Positions 1-5,689 are shown, counted from the stretch's first letter. The stretch: DNA of 5,938 bases from an uncultured Eubacteriales bacterium (GCA_900540045.1 UQEF01000118.1:1-5938); one strand, 5' to 3'. A program made the numbers and translations. The notes: generated from the letters alone by a model not told the origin.

Positions 1-12
1 GGCGGGCGGGGA

Positions 13-97
13 GTTTGCGCCCGCGCAAACATTCCTTACGCCGGCCGCCGCCCGGCGAAGCCGGCGGCAAAGCCGCCGGCGAAGTAGGCGGCCGGCG
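13..97. repeat. Nested inverted repeats downstream of spoIVA
   Basis: Three perfect inverted repeats lie in this non-coding stretch. GTTTGCGC at 13-20 mirrors GCGCAAAC at 23-30. CGCCGGCCGCC at 39-49 mirrors GGCGGCCGGCG at 87-97. Inside that pair, GCCGGCGGC at 60-68 mirrors GCCGCCGGC at 72-80 around an AAA loop. A second copy of GCGCAAAC at 95-102 could pair with 13-20 instead. The repeats are seen directly; their role is unknown. They could fold in RNA as part of the spoIVA 3' end, end a gene entering from the left, or be a small intergenic repeat element. No gene is recognised in 1-145. Confidence 0.7.
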
Positions 98-107
98 CAA
101 ACCCCGG

Positions 108-139
108 CGGAAAAGATCGGCGCCAGCCGAGCTTTTCCG
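108..139 (-). terminator. Probable spoIVA transcription terminator
   Basis: The hairpin starts 6 bases past the spoIVA stop codon. CGGAAAAG (108-115) pairs with CTTTTCCG (132-139), and TCGGC (117-121) pairs with GCCGA (126-130) around a 4-base loop, with a single A/G mismatch between the two stem parts. Read on the minus strand, the GC core is followed by TCTTTTCC, so the run of U is short and also belongs to the stem base. This A-tract/stem/T-tract layout can work in both directions. The position fits a terminator for spoIVA, but the U tract is weak. Confidence 0.55.
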
Positions 140-145
140 ACGCGC

Positions 146-1627
146 TCATAGCAGTATGCAGATCATCCCCCCGTTGCCCTCGTTGATGATCTTGGACAGC
201 GTCTCCTGCACCTTCTCCTGCGCGTCGGCGGGCATGCGCATGAGCTTGTTGCTCAGGCCCTCGCGCACCAGCTCGTGCAGGCTCTTGCCGAAGAAATCGG
301 TGTTCCAGATGCGCTGGGGATCGTTTTCAAACTCCTCCAGCAGGTAGCGCACCAGCTCCTCGCTCTGCTTTTCGGTGCCCACCACGGGGCTGACCTCGGT
401 TTCGATGTCCACGCGGATGAGGTGCAGAGACGGCGCGTTGGCCTTCAGCCGCACGCCGAAGCGGCTTCCCTGCTTGACGATCTCCGGCTCCTGCAAAGTC
501 AGCTCGTTCATCGTGGGGGTCACCAGGCCGTATCCCGTCTCGCGCACGCTCCTTAGCGCGTCGGCCACGTGGTCGTATTCGGTCTTGGCGGCCACCAGCT
601 CCTTCATCAGGCGCAAAAGATGCGCGTCGCCGCGGATCTCCGTGCCGCACTCCTCGCCCAGCACGCGGTTGAACAGCCCGTCCTTGAGCGGCAGGGAGAA
701 CCTGACGCGCCCCTGCCCCAGGTCGATGCCCTCGTTTTTGAGGCCCTCGGTGTAGGGCGAACCGGCAAACGCCCCGGCAAAGGCGGCGTAATCGCCCACG
801 CGCGTGACCTGCGCCGCCCCGGCGCGCACGCCCTCCAGCACATGCGCGGCCAGCCAGTGCCCCTCGTCCAGGGCGCTGAGCCAGTCGGGCACGGCGATGC
901 GGATCTCGCGCAGCGGAAACTGAAACAGCACCTGCTCAAACATTCCCAGGATGTCGTCCACTTCCATTTCCTTGACATTCATCGCCATCACGGGCACGCC
1001 GTAGCGCCCGGCCAGGCGCTCGCGCAGGCGCTGGGCGTCCGGGGCGTCGGGCGCGCGGGAGTTGAGCACCACGATAAAGGGCTTTCCAAGGGTCTTGAGC
1101 TCGCTGACCACCCGCTCCTCCGCCGCGGTGTAGCTCTCGCGCGGCAGGTCGGCCACGGTGCCGTCGGTGGTCACCACCAGCCCGATGGTGGCGTGGTCGG
1201 CGATCACCTTGCGCGTTCCCGTCTCCGCCGCCTGCTCAAAGGGGATGTCGTAGTCAAACCACGGGGTGTGCACCATGCGCGCGGCCCCGTCCTCCTCGGT
1301 GCCGAGCGCCCCCTCCACCAGATAGCCCACGCTGTCCACCATGCGCACGCGCACCGTGGCCTGATCGCCCAGCGTCACGGTCACGGCCTCGCCGGGCACG
1401 AACTTGGGCTGCGTGGTCATGATGGTGCGGCCGCTGCCGCTCTGGGGCAGCTCGTCCGAAAGGCGGTCGCGGCGCGGGCCGGGCGCCATGGCGGGCAGGA
1501 CGAGCTTTTCCATCATGCGGGCGATGAGCGTGCTCTTGCCCGTGCGCACCGGGCCCACCACGCCGATGTATACGTCGCCGTCGGTGCGCTCGGCGATGTC
1601 CCTGTACAGGTCGAACGTTTTGTCCAT
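146..1627 (-). CDS. spoIVA: Stage IV sporulation protein A (SpoIVA), spore coat morphogenetic ATPase
   Basis: The predicted protein has 493 residues, about the usual length for SpoIVA (B. subtilis about 492). In the family, SpoIVA uses ATP to polymerise into the basement layer of the spore coat on the outer forespore membrane, anchored by SpoVM, and is made in the mother cell. The start MDKTFDLYRDIAERTDGD matches the family N-terminus. A P-loop of the TRAFAC GTPase-like type, GPVRTGKST, spans residues 25-33 with Lys31. A TT pair at 71-72 sits at the expected sensor-threonine site (TTQPKF). VDSVG at 97-101 supplies the Walker B Asp98, and GLVVTTDGT lies at 149-157. The C-terminus ends in the hydrophobic tail GGMICILL typical of the family. 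An upstream in-frame GTG at 1657 is rejected because an AAGGAGGT site sits 6 bases before ATG 1627. All catalytic motifs are intact. Expression is expected to be sigma-E dependent from family knowledge. Confidence 0.96.
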   Translation of the reverse strand: MDKTFDLYRDIAERTDGDVYIGVVGPVRTGKSTLIARMMEKLVLPAMAPGPRRDRLSDELPQSGSGRTIMTTQPKFVPGEAVTVTLGDQATVRVRMVDSVGYLVEGALGTEEDGAARMVHTPWFDYDIPFEQAAETGTRKVIADHATIGLVVTTDGTVADLPRESYTAAEERVVSELKTLGKPFIVVLNSRAPDAPDAQRLRERLAGRYGVPVMAMNVKEMEVDDILGMFEQVLFQFPLREIRIAVPDWLSALDEGHWLAAHVLEGVRAGAAQVTRVGDYAAFAGAFAGSPYTEGLKNEGIDLGQGRVRFSLPLKDGLFNRVLGEECGTEIRGDAHLLRLMKELVAAKTEYDHVADALRSVRETGYGLVTPTMNELTLQEPEIVKQGSRFGVRLKANAPSLHLIRVDIETEVSPVVGTEKQSEELVRYLLEEFENDPQRIWNTDFFGKSLHELVREGLSNKLMRMPADAQEKVQETLSKIINEGNGGMICILL

Positions 1628-1633
1628 GCAAAA

Positions 1634-1641
1634 ACCTCCTT
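1634..1641 (-). promoter_or_regulatory. spoIVA ribosome binding site
   Basis: AAGGAGGT on the minus strand is a near-perfect Shine-Dalgarno sequence, 6 bases before ATG 1627. It decides the start in favour of the MDKTFDL N-terminus over the upstream in-frame GTG. Confidence 0.9.
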
Positions 1642-1657
1642 GCGTTGCGCTTGCCAA

Positions 1658-1665
1658 ACGATATG
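1658..1665 (-). promoter_or_regulatory. Tentative sigma-E-like -10 box for spoIVA
   Basis: Minus-strand CATATCGT resembles the sigma-E -10 consensus CATACAAT at CATA and the final T, and would give a leader of roughly 25 bases before the ATG. No convincing sigma-E -35 box is seen at the right distance, because the space upstream is filled by GCGCGC-CTCC-GCGCGC (1665-1680). The call rests mainly on family knowledge that spoIVA is sigma-E driven. Confidence 0.3.
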
Positions 1666-1680
1666 CGCGCCTCCGCGCGC
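1665..1680. repeat. GCGCGC inverted repeat in the divergent promoter region
   Basis: GCGCGC (1665-1670), a CTCC spacer and GCGCGC (1675-1680) form a perfect 6-bp inverted repeat in the 127-bp gap between spoIVA and the YlbF-family gene. It could be an operator or a hairpin in a transcript. In a genome this GC-rich, such a short alternating repeat may also be chance. Confidence 0.45.
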
Positions 1681-1719
1681 GGAATGCAAAAAAGGCATGA
1701 AATTTTTGCCCGTTTGCGT

Positions 1720-1725
1720 TATACT
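1720..1725 (+). promoter_or_regulatory. Possible -10 box for the ylbF-mltG-trhP operon
   Basis: TATACT lies in the only AT-rich patch of the gap, 30 bases before the first start codon of the operon, and differs from TATAAT at one base. No good -35 hexamer is found at 16-18 bp (ATGAAA at 17 bp), so the promoter may need an activator or use another sigma factor. Confidence 0.4.
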
Positions 1726-1736
1726 AGATAGGCGCG

Positions 1737-1746
1737 AAAGGAGGGG
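1737..1746 (+). promoter_or_regulatory. Ribosome binding site of the YlbF-family gene
   Basis: AAAGGAGGGG ends 8 bases before ATG 1755, which is ideal spacing. An alternative ATG at 1750 in another frame is only 3 bases away, and its reading gives a low-complexity Arg/Ser-rich product, so 1755 is preferred. Confidence 0.85.
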
Positions 1747-1754
1747 CTTATGTC

Positions 1755-2114
1755 ATGGAACTGCCATTTGAGGTGGCGAGCGCCACGGACGCGCTGCTTG
1801 CGGCGCTCAGGGAAACGGAGCCCTTCCAGACCTGCGCGCGCCTGCGCGAAAGCGTCATGGAGGACGAGGTCAGCCGGCGGCTGCTTGAGCGTTTCACGCG
1901 GGCTGAGGCGGCGCTGCGCATGGCGGCGGCCGCGGGCGTGGAGCCAAAGCCGGAGGACGCGCGGGAATTTGAGCGCTTAAGCGCTTTGCTCTACGAAAGC
2001 GACGAGGTATCGGCCTATCTGCTGTCGCGCATGAGCGCGCAGCGCCTGGCCGCCGCGGTGATGGAGCGCGTGGCGGAGGCGGCGGATATCGGCGCGGAGA
2101 TCGGCGACATGTAA
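1755..2114 (+). CDS. YlbF/YmcA-family helical protein
   Basis: The predicted protein has 119 residues, nearly all charged amphipathic helix, with no signal peptide or membrane segment. The N-terminal pattern (TDALLAALRETEPFQTCARL, then DEVSRRLLERFTRAEAALR) matches the YlbF/YmcA (Com_YlbF) layout: a first helix, then a 'residues lost per turn' repeat before a central helix, followed by LYESDEVSAYLLSRMSAQRLAAAVMERV. In B. subtilis, YlbF and YmcA join YaaT in the Y-complex, which modulates RNase Y mRNA processing and affects competence, biofilm formation and sporulation. Whether this is the YlbF or YmcA counterpart, or a third paralogue, cannot be told here. It is the first gene of an operon with mltG (14 bp downstream) and is transcribed away from spoIVA. 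The family call rests on pattern recognition, so it is less firm than for its neighbours. Confidence 0.78.
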   Translation: MELPFEVASATDALLAALRETEPFQTCARLRESVMEDEVSRRLLERFTRAEAALRMAAAAGVEPKPEDAREFERLSALLYESDEVSAYLLSRMSAQRLAAAVMERVAEAADIGAEIGDM

Positions 2115-2121
2115 AAGGAGG
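2113..2121 (+). promoter_or_regulatory. mltG ribosome binding site overlapping the upstream stop codon
   Basis: AAAAGGAGG begins inside the TAA stop of the YlbF-family gene (2112-2114) and ends 7 bases before TTG 2129. It fixes the non-ATG start and suggests coupled translation of the two genes. Confidence 0.85.
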
Positions 2122-2128
2122 CGGCGTT

Positions 2129-3319
2129 TTGTCAAGAAAGCGCGACCCCAACCGGGAATACGACCATGAATCCTTGCGCGACGAGCGCGAATACGGCTTT
2201 TACTGGTACAGCGGGCTGTGGAATATCCTCCGGCCCGTACTGATTGTGCTTGCGTCCCTGCTCATCGTCTTTGGGCTGGCGTCGGGCGTGTATGCGGCGG
2301 TGGACGAGCATTTCATCAGCCCCGTCGATCCCGCGGACACGCAGGAGTACGCCTTTTCCGTGGAGAGCGGCAACAGCCTCACCCGCGTGGCCAACAACCT
2401 TGAGGAGCAGGGCCTCATCAAGAGCCGCACCTTTTTCAAGTATTACTGCGACTTCGCGGGCCTTGGCCAGAAGATTCAGGCGGGCGACTACCTCATCAAA
2501 AAGAGCATGGACGTCTTTGAAATCGCGGACCTGCTCACCACCGGCGACGGCAACCCCATCACCACCGACATCACCATCATCCCCGGCACCACGGTGGAGG
2601 TCATCGCCGAATCGCTCAAGGAAAAGGGCATCTTTGACGATACCTCGGAGTTCCTGAATATCTGCAAGACCGGCGAGGGCGTCACGGACTACTACTTCAT
2701 CGACGAGGAGCTCAAGACCGAAAACGTCGAAAGCCGCCGCTACCTGCTGGAGGGCTACCTCGCGCCCAACACCTATGAGATCTACACCGACGCAAGCGCG
2801 CTGGACATCATCAAAAAGCTGCTCTCCCAGACGGACAAGGTCTTTACCGCCGAGTGGCAGGCGCGGGCCGGGGAGATCGGCATGACGATGGATCAGGTCC
2901 TCACCCTGGCCTCCATGATCGAGAAGGAGGCCAAGAAGGCGGACTTTGCCAAGGTGAGCGCGGTGTTCCACAACCGCCTCGATCAGGGCATGCTGCTCCA
3001 GAGCGACCCGACCGTGCACTACGTGACGGGCGAGCGCCGCATGGCGCTGCGCCAGAGCGACCTGGCGGTGGATTCCCCCTACAACACCTACAAGGTCAGC
3101 GGCCTGCCCGTAGGCCCCATCTGCAACCCCTCGCCGGAGGCCATCAACGCGGCCCTGTACCCGGACGAGAGCTACGTGGCCGAAAAATACCTGTACTTCT
3201 GCAGCAAGGACCCCAGCACCGGCGAGCTTCACTTCAGCCGCACGCTGGAGGAGCACGAGCGCGCCGTGGCCATCTACGCGCCGCTGTGGAAGGCATACGA
3301 CGAGGAGCGGGGCATGTGA
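2129..3319 (+). CDS. mltG: Endolytic murein transglycosylase MltG (YceG family)
   Basis: The predicted protein has 396 residues. MltG cuts nascent peptidoglycan glycan strands at the membrane and leaves 1,6-anhydro ends, probably setting glycan length. A charged cytoplasmic N-terminus (1-32) precedes one membrane helix at about 33-57, so the rest is extracellular. Residues 73-125 form a LysM-like part (YAFSVESGNSLTRVANNLEE). The YceG catalytic domain follows, with LASMIEKEAKKADFAKVSAV at 260-279. Glu265 there is the expected counterpart of the E. coli catalytic Glu218. NRLDQGMLLQSDPTVHY (282-298), SPYNTY (316-321), GLPVGPICNPS (325-335) and YLYF (354-357) are all family signatures. The start is TTG, chosen because a strong ribosome site is 7 bases upstream and no ATG alternative is placed better. 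The length is typical and the gene is intact. It sits between the YlbF-family gene and the U32 gene, as mltG (yrrL) precedes U32 genes in Bacillus. Confidence 0.96.
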   Translation: MSRKRDPNREYDHESLRDEREYGFYWYSGLWNILRPVLIVLASLLIVFGLASGVYAAVDEHFISPVDPADTQEYAFSVESGNSLTRVANNLEEQGLIKSRTFFKYYCDFAGLGQKIQAGDYLIKKSMDVFEIADLLTTGDGNPITTDITIIPGTTVEVIAESLKEKGIFDDTSEFLNICKTGEGVTDYYFIDEELKTENVESRRYLLEGYLAPNTYEIYTDASALDIIKKLLSQTDKVFTAEWQARAGEIGMTMDQVLTLASMIEKEAKKADFAKVSAVFHNRLDQGMLLQSDPTVHYVTGERRMALRQSDLAVDSPYNTYKVSGLPVGPICNPSPEAINAALYPDESYVAEKYLYFCSKDPSTGELHFSRTLEEHERAVAIYAPLWKAYDEERGM

Positions 3320-3321
3320 CC

Positions 3322-4563
3322 ATGCAAAGGATGGAGCTGCTCGCCCCCGCGGGGGGCATGGAGCAGCTGAAGGCCGCGCTGCGCTTCGGCGCGGACGCGG
3401 TGTACGGCGGGCTTTCGCGGCACAGCCTGCGCGCCTTCGCGGGCAATTTTGACGCGGCGGCGCTTCCGGAGGCCGTGCGCCTGTGCCACGCGCAGGGCGC
3501 GCGCTTCTATGCCGCGATCAACGCCCTTGCCACGGACGGCGAGCTTGCGGACTTCGTGGATACGGCGCGCGAGGCGCTGGAGGCGGGCGTGGACGCGGCC
3601 ATCGTGGCCGACGTGGGCGTGGCGGCGGAGCTGCGCAGGCAGGTTCCGGGCCTTGCGCTGCATTTGAGCACGCAGCTGAGCGTTTGCAACGCCCCGGCGG
3701 CGGAGGCGCTGCGCGCGGTCACGGGCGCCACGCGCGTGGTGCTGGCGCGGGAGATGCGCCTGGAGGACATCGCGGCCCTGCGCCGCGCGCTCTCCCCGGA
3801 CATGGCGCTGGAGGCGTTCGTGCACGGGGCCATGTGCGTGGCCTACAGCGGGCGCTGCCTGCTCAGCGCGGCGCTCACCGGCCGCAGCGCCAACCGCGGC
3901 GCGTGCGCCCAGCCCTGCCGCTGGCGCTACCACCTGACGGAGGAGAAGCGCCCCGGCGAGTACCTGCCCGTCTACGAGGACGAGCGGGGCACGTATCTGT
4001 ATTCCGCAGGCGATTTGTGCATGATCGGCCATCTGGACCGCCTGCGGGACGCGGGCGTTGCCAGCCTCAAGATCGAGGGCCGCATGAAAACCGCCTATTA
4101 CGTGGCCACGGTGGTGTCGGCCTACCGCCGCGCGCTGGACCTCCTGGAGCGGGAGGGCGCGGAGGCGTACCGCCGGGCCGTGCCGGAGCTGCTTGCGGAG
4201 GTGCGAAAGGCCAGCCACCGCACGCTTACCACGGGCTTTTACTTCGGCCCGCCCGAGACGCCCGGCGGCGCGGAGGGCTTCACGCAGTCGATGGAATACG
4301 TGGGCGACGTCATAGCGGGCGCGCCGGACGGCGGCGAGTGCCTCGTGCGCCTGAAAAACCGCTTCTACGTGGGCGACGCGCTGGAGGTGCTCACCCCGGA
4401 AGGGCCGCGCGCCTTCACCGTCTCCCGCATGACGCTGGATACGACGGGCGAATCCGTCCAGACGGCCTCGGTGGCCGGCACGCTGCTTCGCATGCCCATT
4501 CCCGGCGGGGCCGGGGCGGGCGACCTGCTGCGCGGCCCCTGCCGCAACCACCGCAGCCTCTGA
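3322..4563 (+). CDS. trhP: U32-family protein, TrhP-type tRNA hydroxylation enzyme
   Basis: The predicted protein has 413 residues, close to B. subtilis YrrO/TrhP2 (about 420). U32 proteins were first labelled peptidases, but TrhP members are needed for prephenate-dependent 5-hydroxyuridine formation at wobble U34 of tRNA, and RlhA acts on 23S rRNA. MELLAPAGGMEQLKAAL at the N-terminus, the U32 signature EAFVHGAMCVAYSGRC at 164-179 and LKIEGRMKTAYYV at 249-261 are clear. Cys172, Cys179, Cys195 (or Cys199) and Cys232 are spaced much like the four iron-sulfur ligands known in the U32 protein UbiU, so a [4Fe-4S] cluster is inferred. A small beta domain occupies about 320-400. ATG 3322 follows the mltG stop by 2 bases with only a weak ribosome site (GCGGGG at 3307-3312), so translation is probably coupled. 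ATG 3331 is a possible alternative start. Among U32 subfamilies, TrhP is favoured by length and by adjacency to mltG, but RlhA-like activity is not excluded. Confidence 0.88.
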   Translation: MQRMELLAPAGGMEQLKAALRFGADAVYGGLSRHSLRAFAGNFDAAALPEAVRLCHAQGARFYAAINALATDGELADFVDTAREALEAGVDAAIVADVGVAAELRRQVPGLALHLSTQLSVCNAPAAEALRAVTGATRVVLAREMRLEDIAALRRALSPDMALEAFVHGAMCVAYSGRCLLSAALTGRSANRGACAQPCRWRYHLTEEKRPGEYLPVYEDERGTYLYSAGDLCMIGHLDRLRDAGVASLKIEGRMKTAYYVATVVSAYRRALDLLEREGAEAYRRAVPELLAEVRKASHRTLTTGFYFGPPETPGGAEGFTQSMEYVGDVIAGAPDGGECLVRLKNRFYVGDALEVLTPEGPRAFTVSRMTLDTTGESVQTASVAGTLLRMPIPGGAGAGDLLRGPCRNHRSL

Positions 4564-4602
4564 CGGCCCACCCTGCCCCCGGCGGAGGCCGCACGCTTTT
4601 TT
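4564..4602 (+). terminator. Possible weak terminator of the ylbF-mltG-trhP operon
   Basis: CGGCC (4564-4568) can pair with GGCCG (4587-4591), with GCC/GGC (4575-4577, 4581-4583) inside. An alternative is GCGG/CCGC (4582-4585, 4589-4592). Six T follow at 4597-4602, after a 4-5 base gap. Stems are short and the loop is loose, so read-through into yajC is plausible. Confidence 0.35.
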
Positions 4603-4606
4603 GCGC

Positions 4607-4635
4607 TTGTGCTTTGCGTAAGGATTTGCTATAAT
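4607..4635 (+). promoter_or_regulatory. Sigma-A promoter of yajC
   Basis: TTGTGC (4607-4612) and TATAAT (4630-4635) are separated by exactly 17 bp. The -10 is a perfect consensus and carries the extended TGC motif at 4627-4629. Transcription should start near 4642, giving a leader of about 30 bases before ATG 4671. This is the best promoter in the window. Confidence 0.85.
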
Positions 4636-4644
4636 CATCCTTAC
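4618..4644. promoter_or_regulatory. Operator-like dyad across the yajC -10 box
   Basis: GTAAGGAT (4618-4625) and its exact reverse complement ATCCTTAC (4637-4644) flank an 11-bp spacer that contains the TATAAT box. The half-site centres are 19 bp apart, nearly two helical turns, so both would face the same side of the DNA. Because the likely transcription start (about 4642) lies inside the right arm, the dyad cannot fold as an RNA hairpin in this transcript. A dimeric repressor site is therefore the simplest reading. No regulator is identified. Confidence 0.6.
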
Positions 4645-4670
4645 CACTTTGGAAAGGGGTTTACCAAACG

Positions 4671-5069
4671 ATGAACGCACTCACTCAAATGCTGATGGGT
4701 CTGACCGACGCCGCCACCGGCGCCGCGGACGCCGCCGCCACTGATGCGGCCGCCGCCACCGCCACCGCGGGCGTGGGCGAAATGCTGGGCATGATCCTGC
4801 CGCTGGTCCTCATGTTCGTGGTGTTCTACTTCCTGCTGATCCGTCCGCAGAAGAAGAAGGACAAGAAGGTCAAGGAAATGCTGGCCGCCCTCAAGAACGG
4901 CGACCGCGTATGCACCATCGGCGGCATCTACGGCACCATCACCTCCATCAAGGACGATACCATCGAGCTCAGCGTGGGCCGCGACAATGTCAAGCTGGTC
5001 TTTGCCCGCTGGGCCATCCGCAACGTGGAGGAAGTCGCCATCGAAAACGACAGCGAGGTCCTCAACTGA
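4671..5069 (+). CDS. yajC: YajC, accessory subunit of the Sec translocon
   Basis: The predicted protein has 132 residues. YajC is a single-span membrane protein that associates with SecDF at the SecYEG channel; its exact role is unsettled. An Ala/Thr-rich N-terminal segment (residues 13-33) precedes the membrane helix at about 37-57, which runs into FYFLLIRPQKKKDKKVKEM, the family hallmark. A conserved cytoplasmic beta domain follows, including LKNGDRVCTIGGIYGTI (74-90). The Ala-rich leader is longer than in E. coli YajC but of the same kind. ATG 4671 follows GGAAAGGGG (4651-4659) by 11 bases. The gene has its own strong promoter with an overlapping dyad and is followed by a YrzE-like gene, as in Bacillus; secDF is not found in the window. 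The gene looks intact. Confidence 0.95.
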   Translation: MNALTQMLMGLTDAATGAADAAATDAAAATATAGVGEMLGMILPLVLMFVVFYFLLIRPQKKKDKKVKEMLAALKNGDRVCTIGGIYGTITSIKDDTIELSVGRDNVKLVFARWAIRNVEEVAIENDSEVLN

Positions 5070-5126
5070 CGCCCTTTCCGGGCATGAAGCCTCCCCCCGT
5101 TCGCATATCCTGTACCAAAGCGAACA

Positions 5127-5134
5127 GAGGGAGG
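5127..5134 (+). promoter_or_regulatory. Ribosome binding site of the TIGR04086 gene
   Basis: GAGGGAGG ends 8 bases before ATG 5143. It decides the start: the open frame extends upstream to 4987 inside yajC, but that extension has no membrane or family features. Confidence 0.85.
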
Positions 5135-5142
5135 TTTTTCTT

Positions 5143-5559
5143 ATGCCTGCAACCTATGCCACCCCGGCCGCCGCCCGCCCCCCGCGCAGGCGGTCGCGCC
5201 GCAGCCGTGCTCCGCGCCTCCTGCGCGGCCTGTTGACCGCCGTGGGCGTCACGCTGGCGTGCGTGCTGCTTTTCGCCCTGCTGATGCAGTGGCTCCGTCC
5301 CAGCGATACCGTCGTGCGCGTGGTCAACCAGCTCATCAAGCTGGCTTCCATCTTCGTGGGCGTCTGGGTCATGAGCGGCCGCGGAAGCGACCGGGGCCTC
5401 ATGTGGGGCGCTTTGCTGGGGCTGATTTACATGGCGCTGGGCGTGGGCCTCTACGCGCTGCTCTCCGGCCAGCAGCTGCCCTTCACCGCCTACCTCAGCG
5501 ACCTGGCCATGGGCGTGGCCGGGGGCGGCATCGCCGGGGCCATTCTGGGCCGCAGCTGA
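5143..5559 (+). CDS. TIGR04086-family (YrzE-like) four-helix membrane protein
   Basis: The predicted protein has 138 residues. TIGR04086 proteins are small membrane proteins of Gram-positive bacteria, usually encoded next to yajC; no biochemical role is established to my knowledge. A strongly basic N-terminal tail (RPPRRRSRRSRAPR, residues 12-25) should stay in the cytoplasm. Four hydrophobic segments follow at about 28-49, 57-78, 86-107 and 116-136, the third with GALLGLIYMALGVGLYALLSG and the last glycine-rich (MGVAGGGIAGAILG). Both termini would be inside. The 73-bp gap to yajC contains no clear promoter, so the two are probably co-transcribed and end at the terminators at 5567-5650. The arrangement suggests, but does not show, a link to Sec-dependent membrane function. 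The family call rests on the topology, size and neighbour together. Confidence 0.82.
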   Translation: MPATYATPAAARPPRRRSRRSRAPRLLRGLLTAVGVTLACVLLFALLMQWLRPSDTVVRVVNQLIKLASIFVGVWVMSGRGSDRGLMWGALLGLIYMALGVGLYALLSGQQLPFTAYLSDLAMGVAGGGIAGAILGRS

Positions 5560-5560
5560 C

Positions 5561-5595
5561 AAAAAAGCCGGGGGACACGTCCTGCGTCCCCCGGC
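5561..5595. terminator. GC-rich hairpin with an A6 tract on its left side
   Basis: GCCGGGGGAC (5567-5576) pairs perfectly with GTCCCCCGGC (5586-5595) around a 9-base loop. Six A at 5561-5566 precede it, so on the minus strand the hairpin is followed by U6, a canonical terminator for transcription coming from the right. On the plus strand only CTTG follows, so it would act there as a pause or 3' stabilising hairpin. Confidence 0.65.
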
Positions 5596-5605
5596 CTTGC
5601 CGCGT

Positions 5606-5650
5606 CCCCGGCGGCACGCGGCCCGCGCCGCGCCCTCCGGGGCTTTTTTT
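5606..5650 (+). terminator. Rho-independent terminator of the yajC operon
   Basis: CCCCGG (5606-5611) pairs with CCGGGG (5637-5642). Inside, CGCGG (5617-5621) pairs with CCGCG (5628-5632). A run of seven T at 5644-5650 follows one base after the stem. The shape and location, 47 bases past the TIGR04086 stop, fit an intrinsic terminator. Confidence 0.8.
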
Positions 5651-5689
5651 CACTTGTCCATGGCCTGCCGGCCCGCGCACCCTTTCCGC

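Noticed and set aside
34..39. CCTTAC as a second copy of the yajC dyad half-site
   Set aside because: It is only six bases long, has no matching partner arm and no promoter beside it, so a chance match is enough to explain it.
569..1771. Plus-strand open frame of 400 codons opposite spoIVA
   Set aside because: It overlaps the fully motif-supported spoIVA on the other strand, has a His/Gly/Ala-rich composition, and also runs across the divergent promoter region.
1750..1980. Alternative ATG at 1750 in a different frame near the YlbF-family start
   Set aside because: It is only 3 bases from the ribosome site and its product is Arg/Ser-rich without family similarity. The 1755 frame gives a coherent helical protein and ideal spacing.
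2132..3256. Minus-strand open frame of 374 codons opposite mltG
   Set aside because: It is an antisense shadow of mltG with no family pattern and no ribosome site.
3483..4634. Plus-strand open frame of 383 codons in another frame of the U32 gene
   Set aside because: It is Gly/Arg/Ala-rich with no recognisable domain, and it overlaps the intact U32 gene and the yajC promoter.
3274..4680. Long minus-strand open frame of 468 codons opposite the U32 gene
   Set aside because: Its translation is His/Arg/Ala-rich low complexity with no recognisable motif. It mirrors the codon periodicity of trhP in GC-rich DNA.
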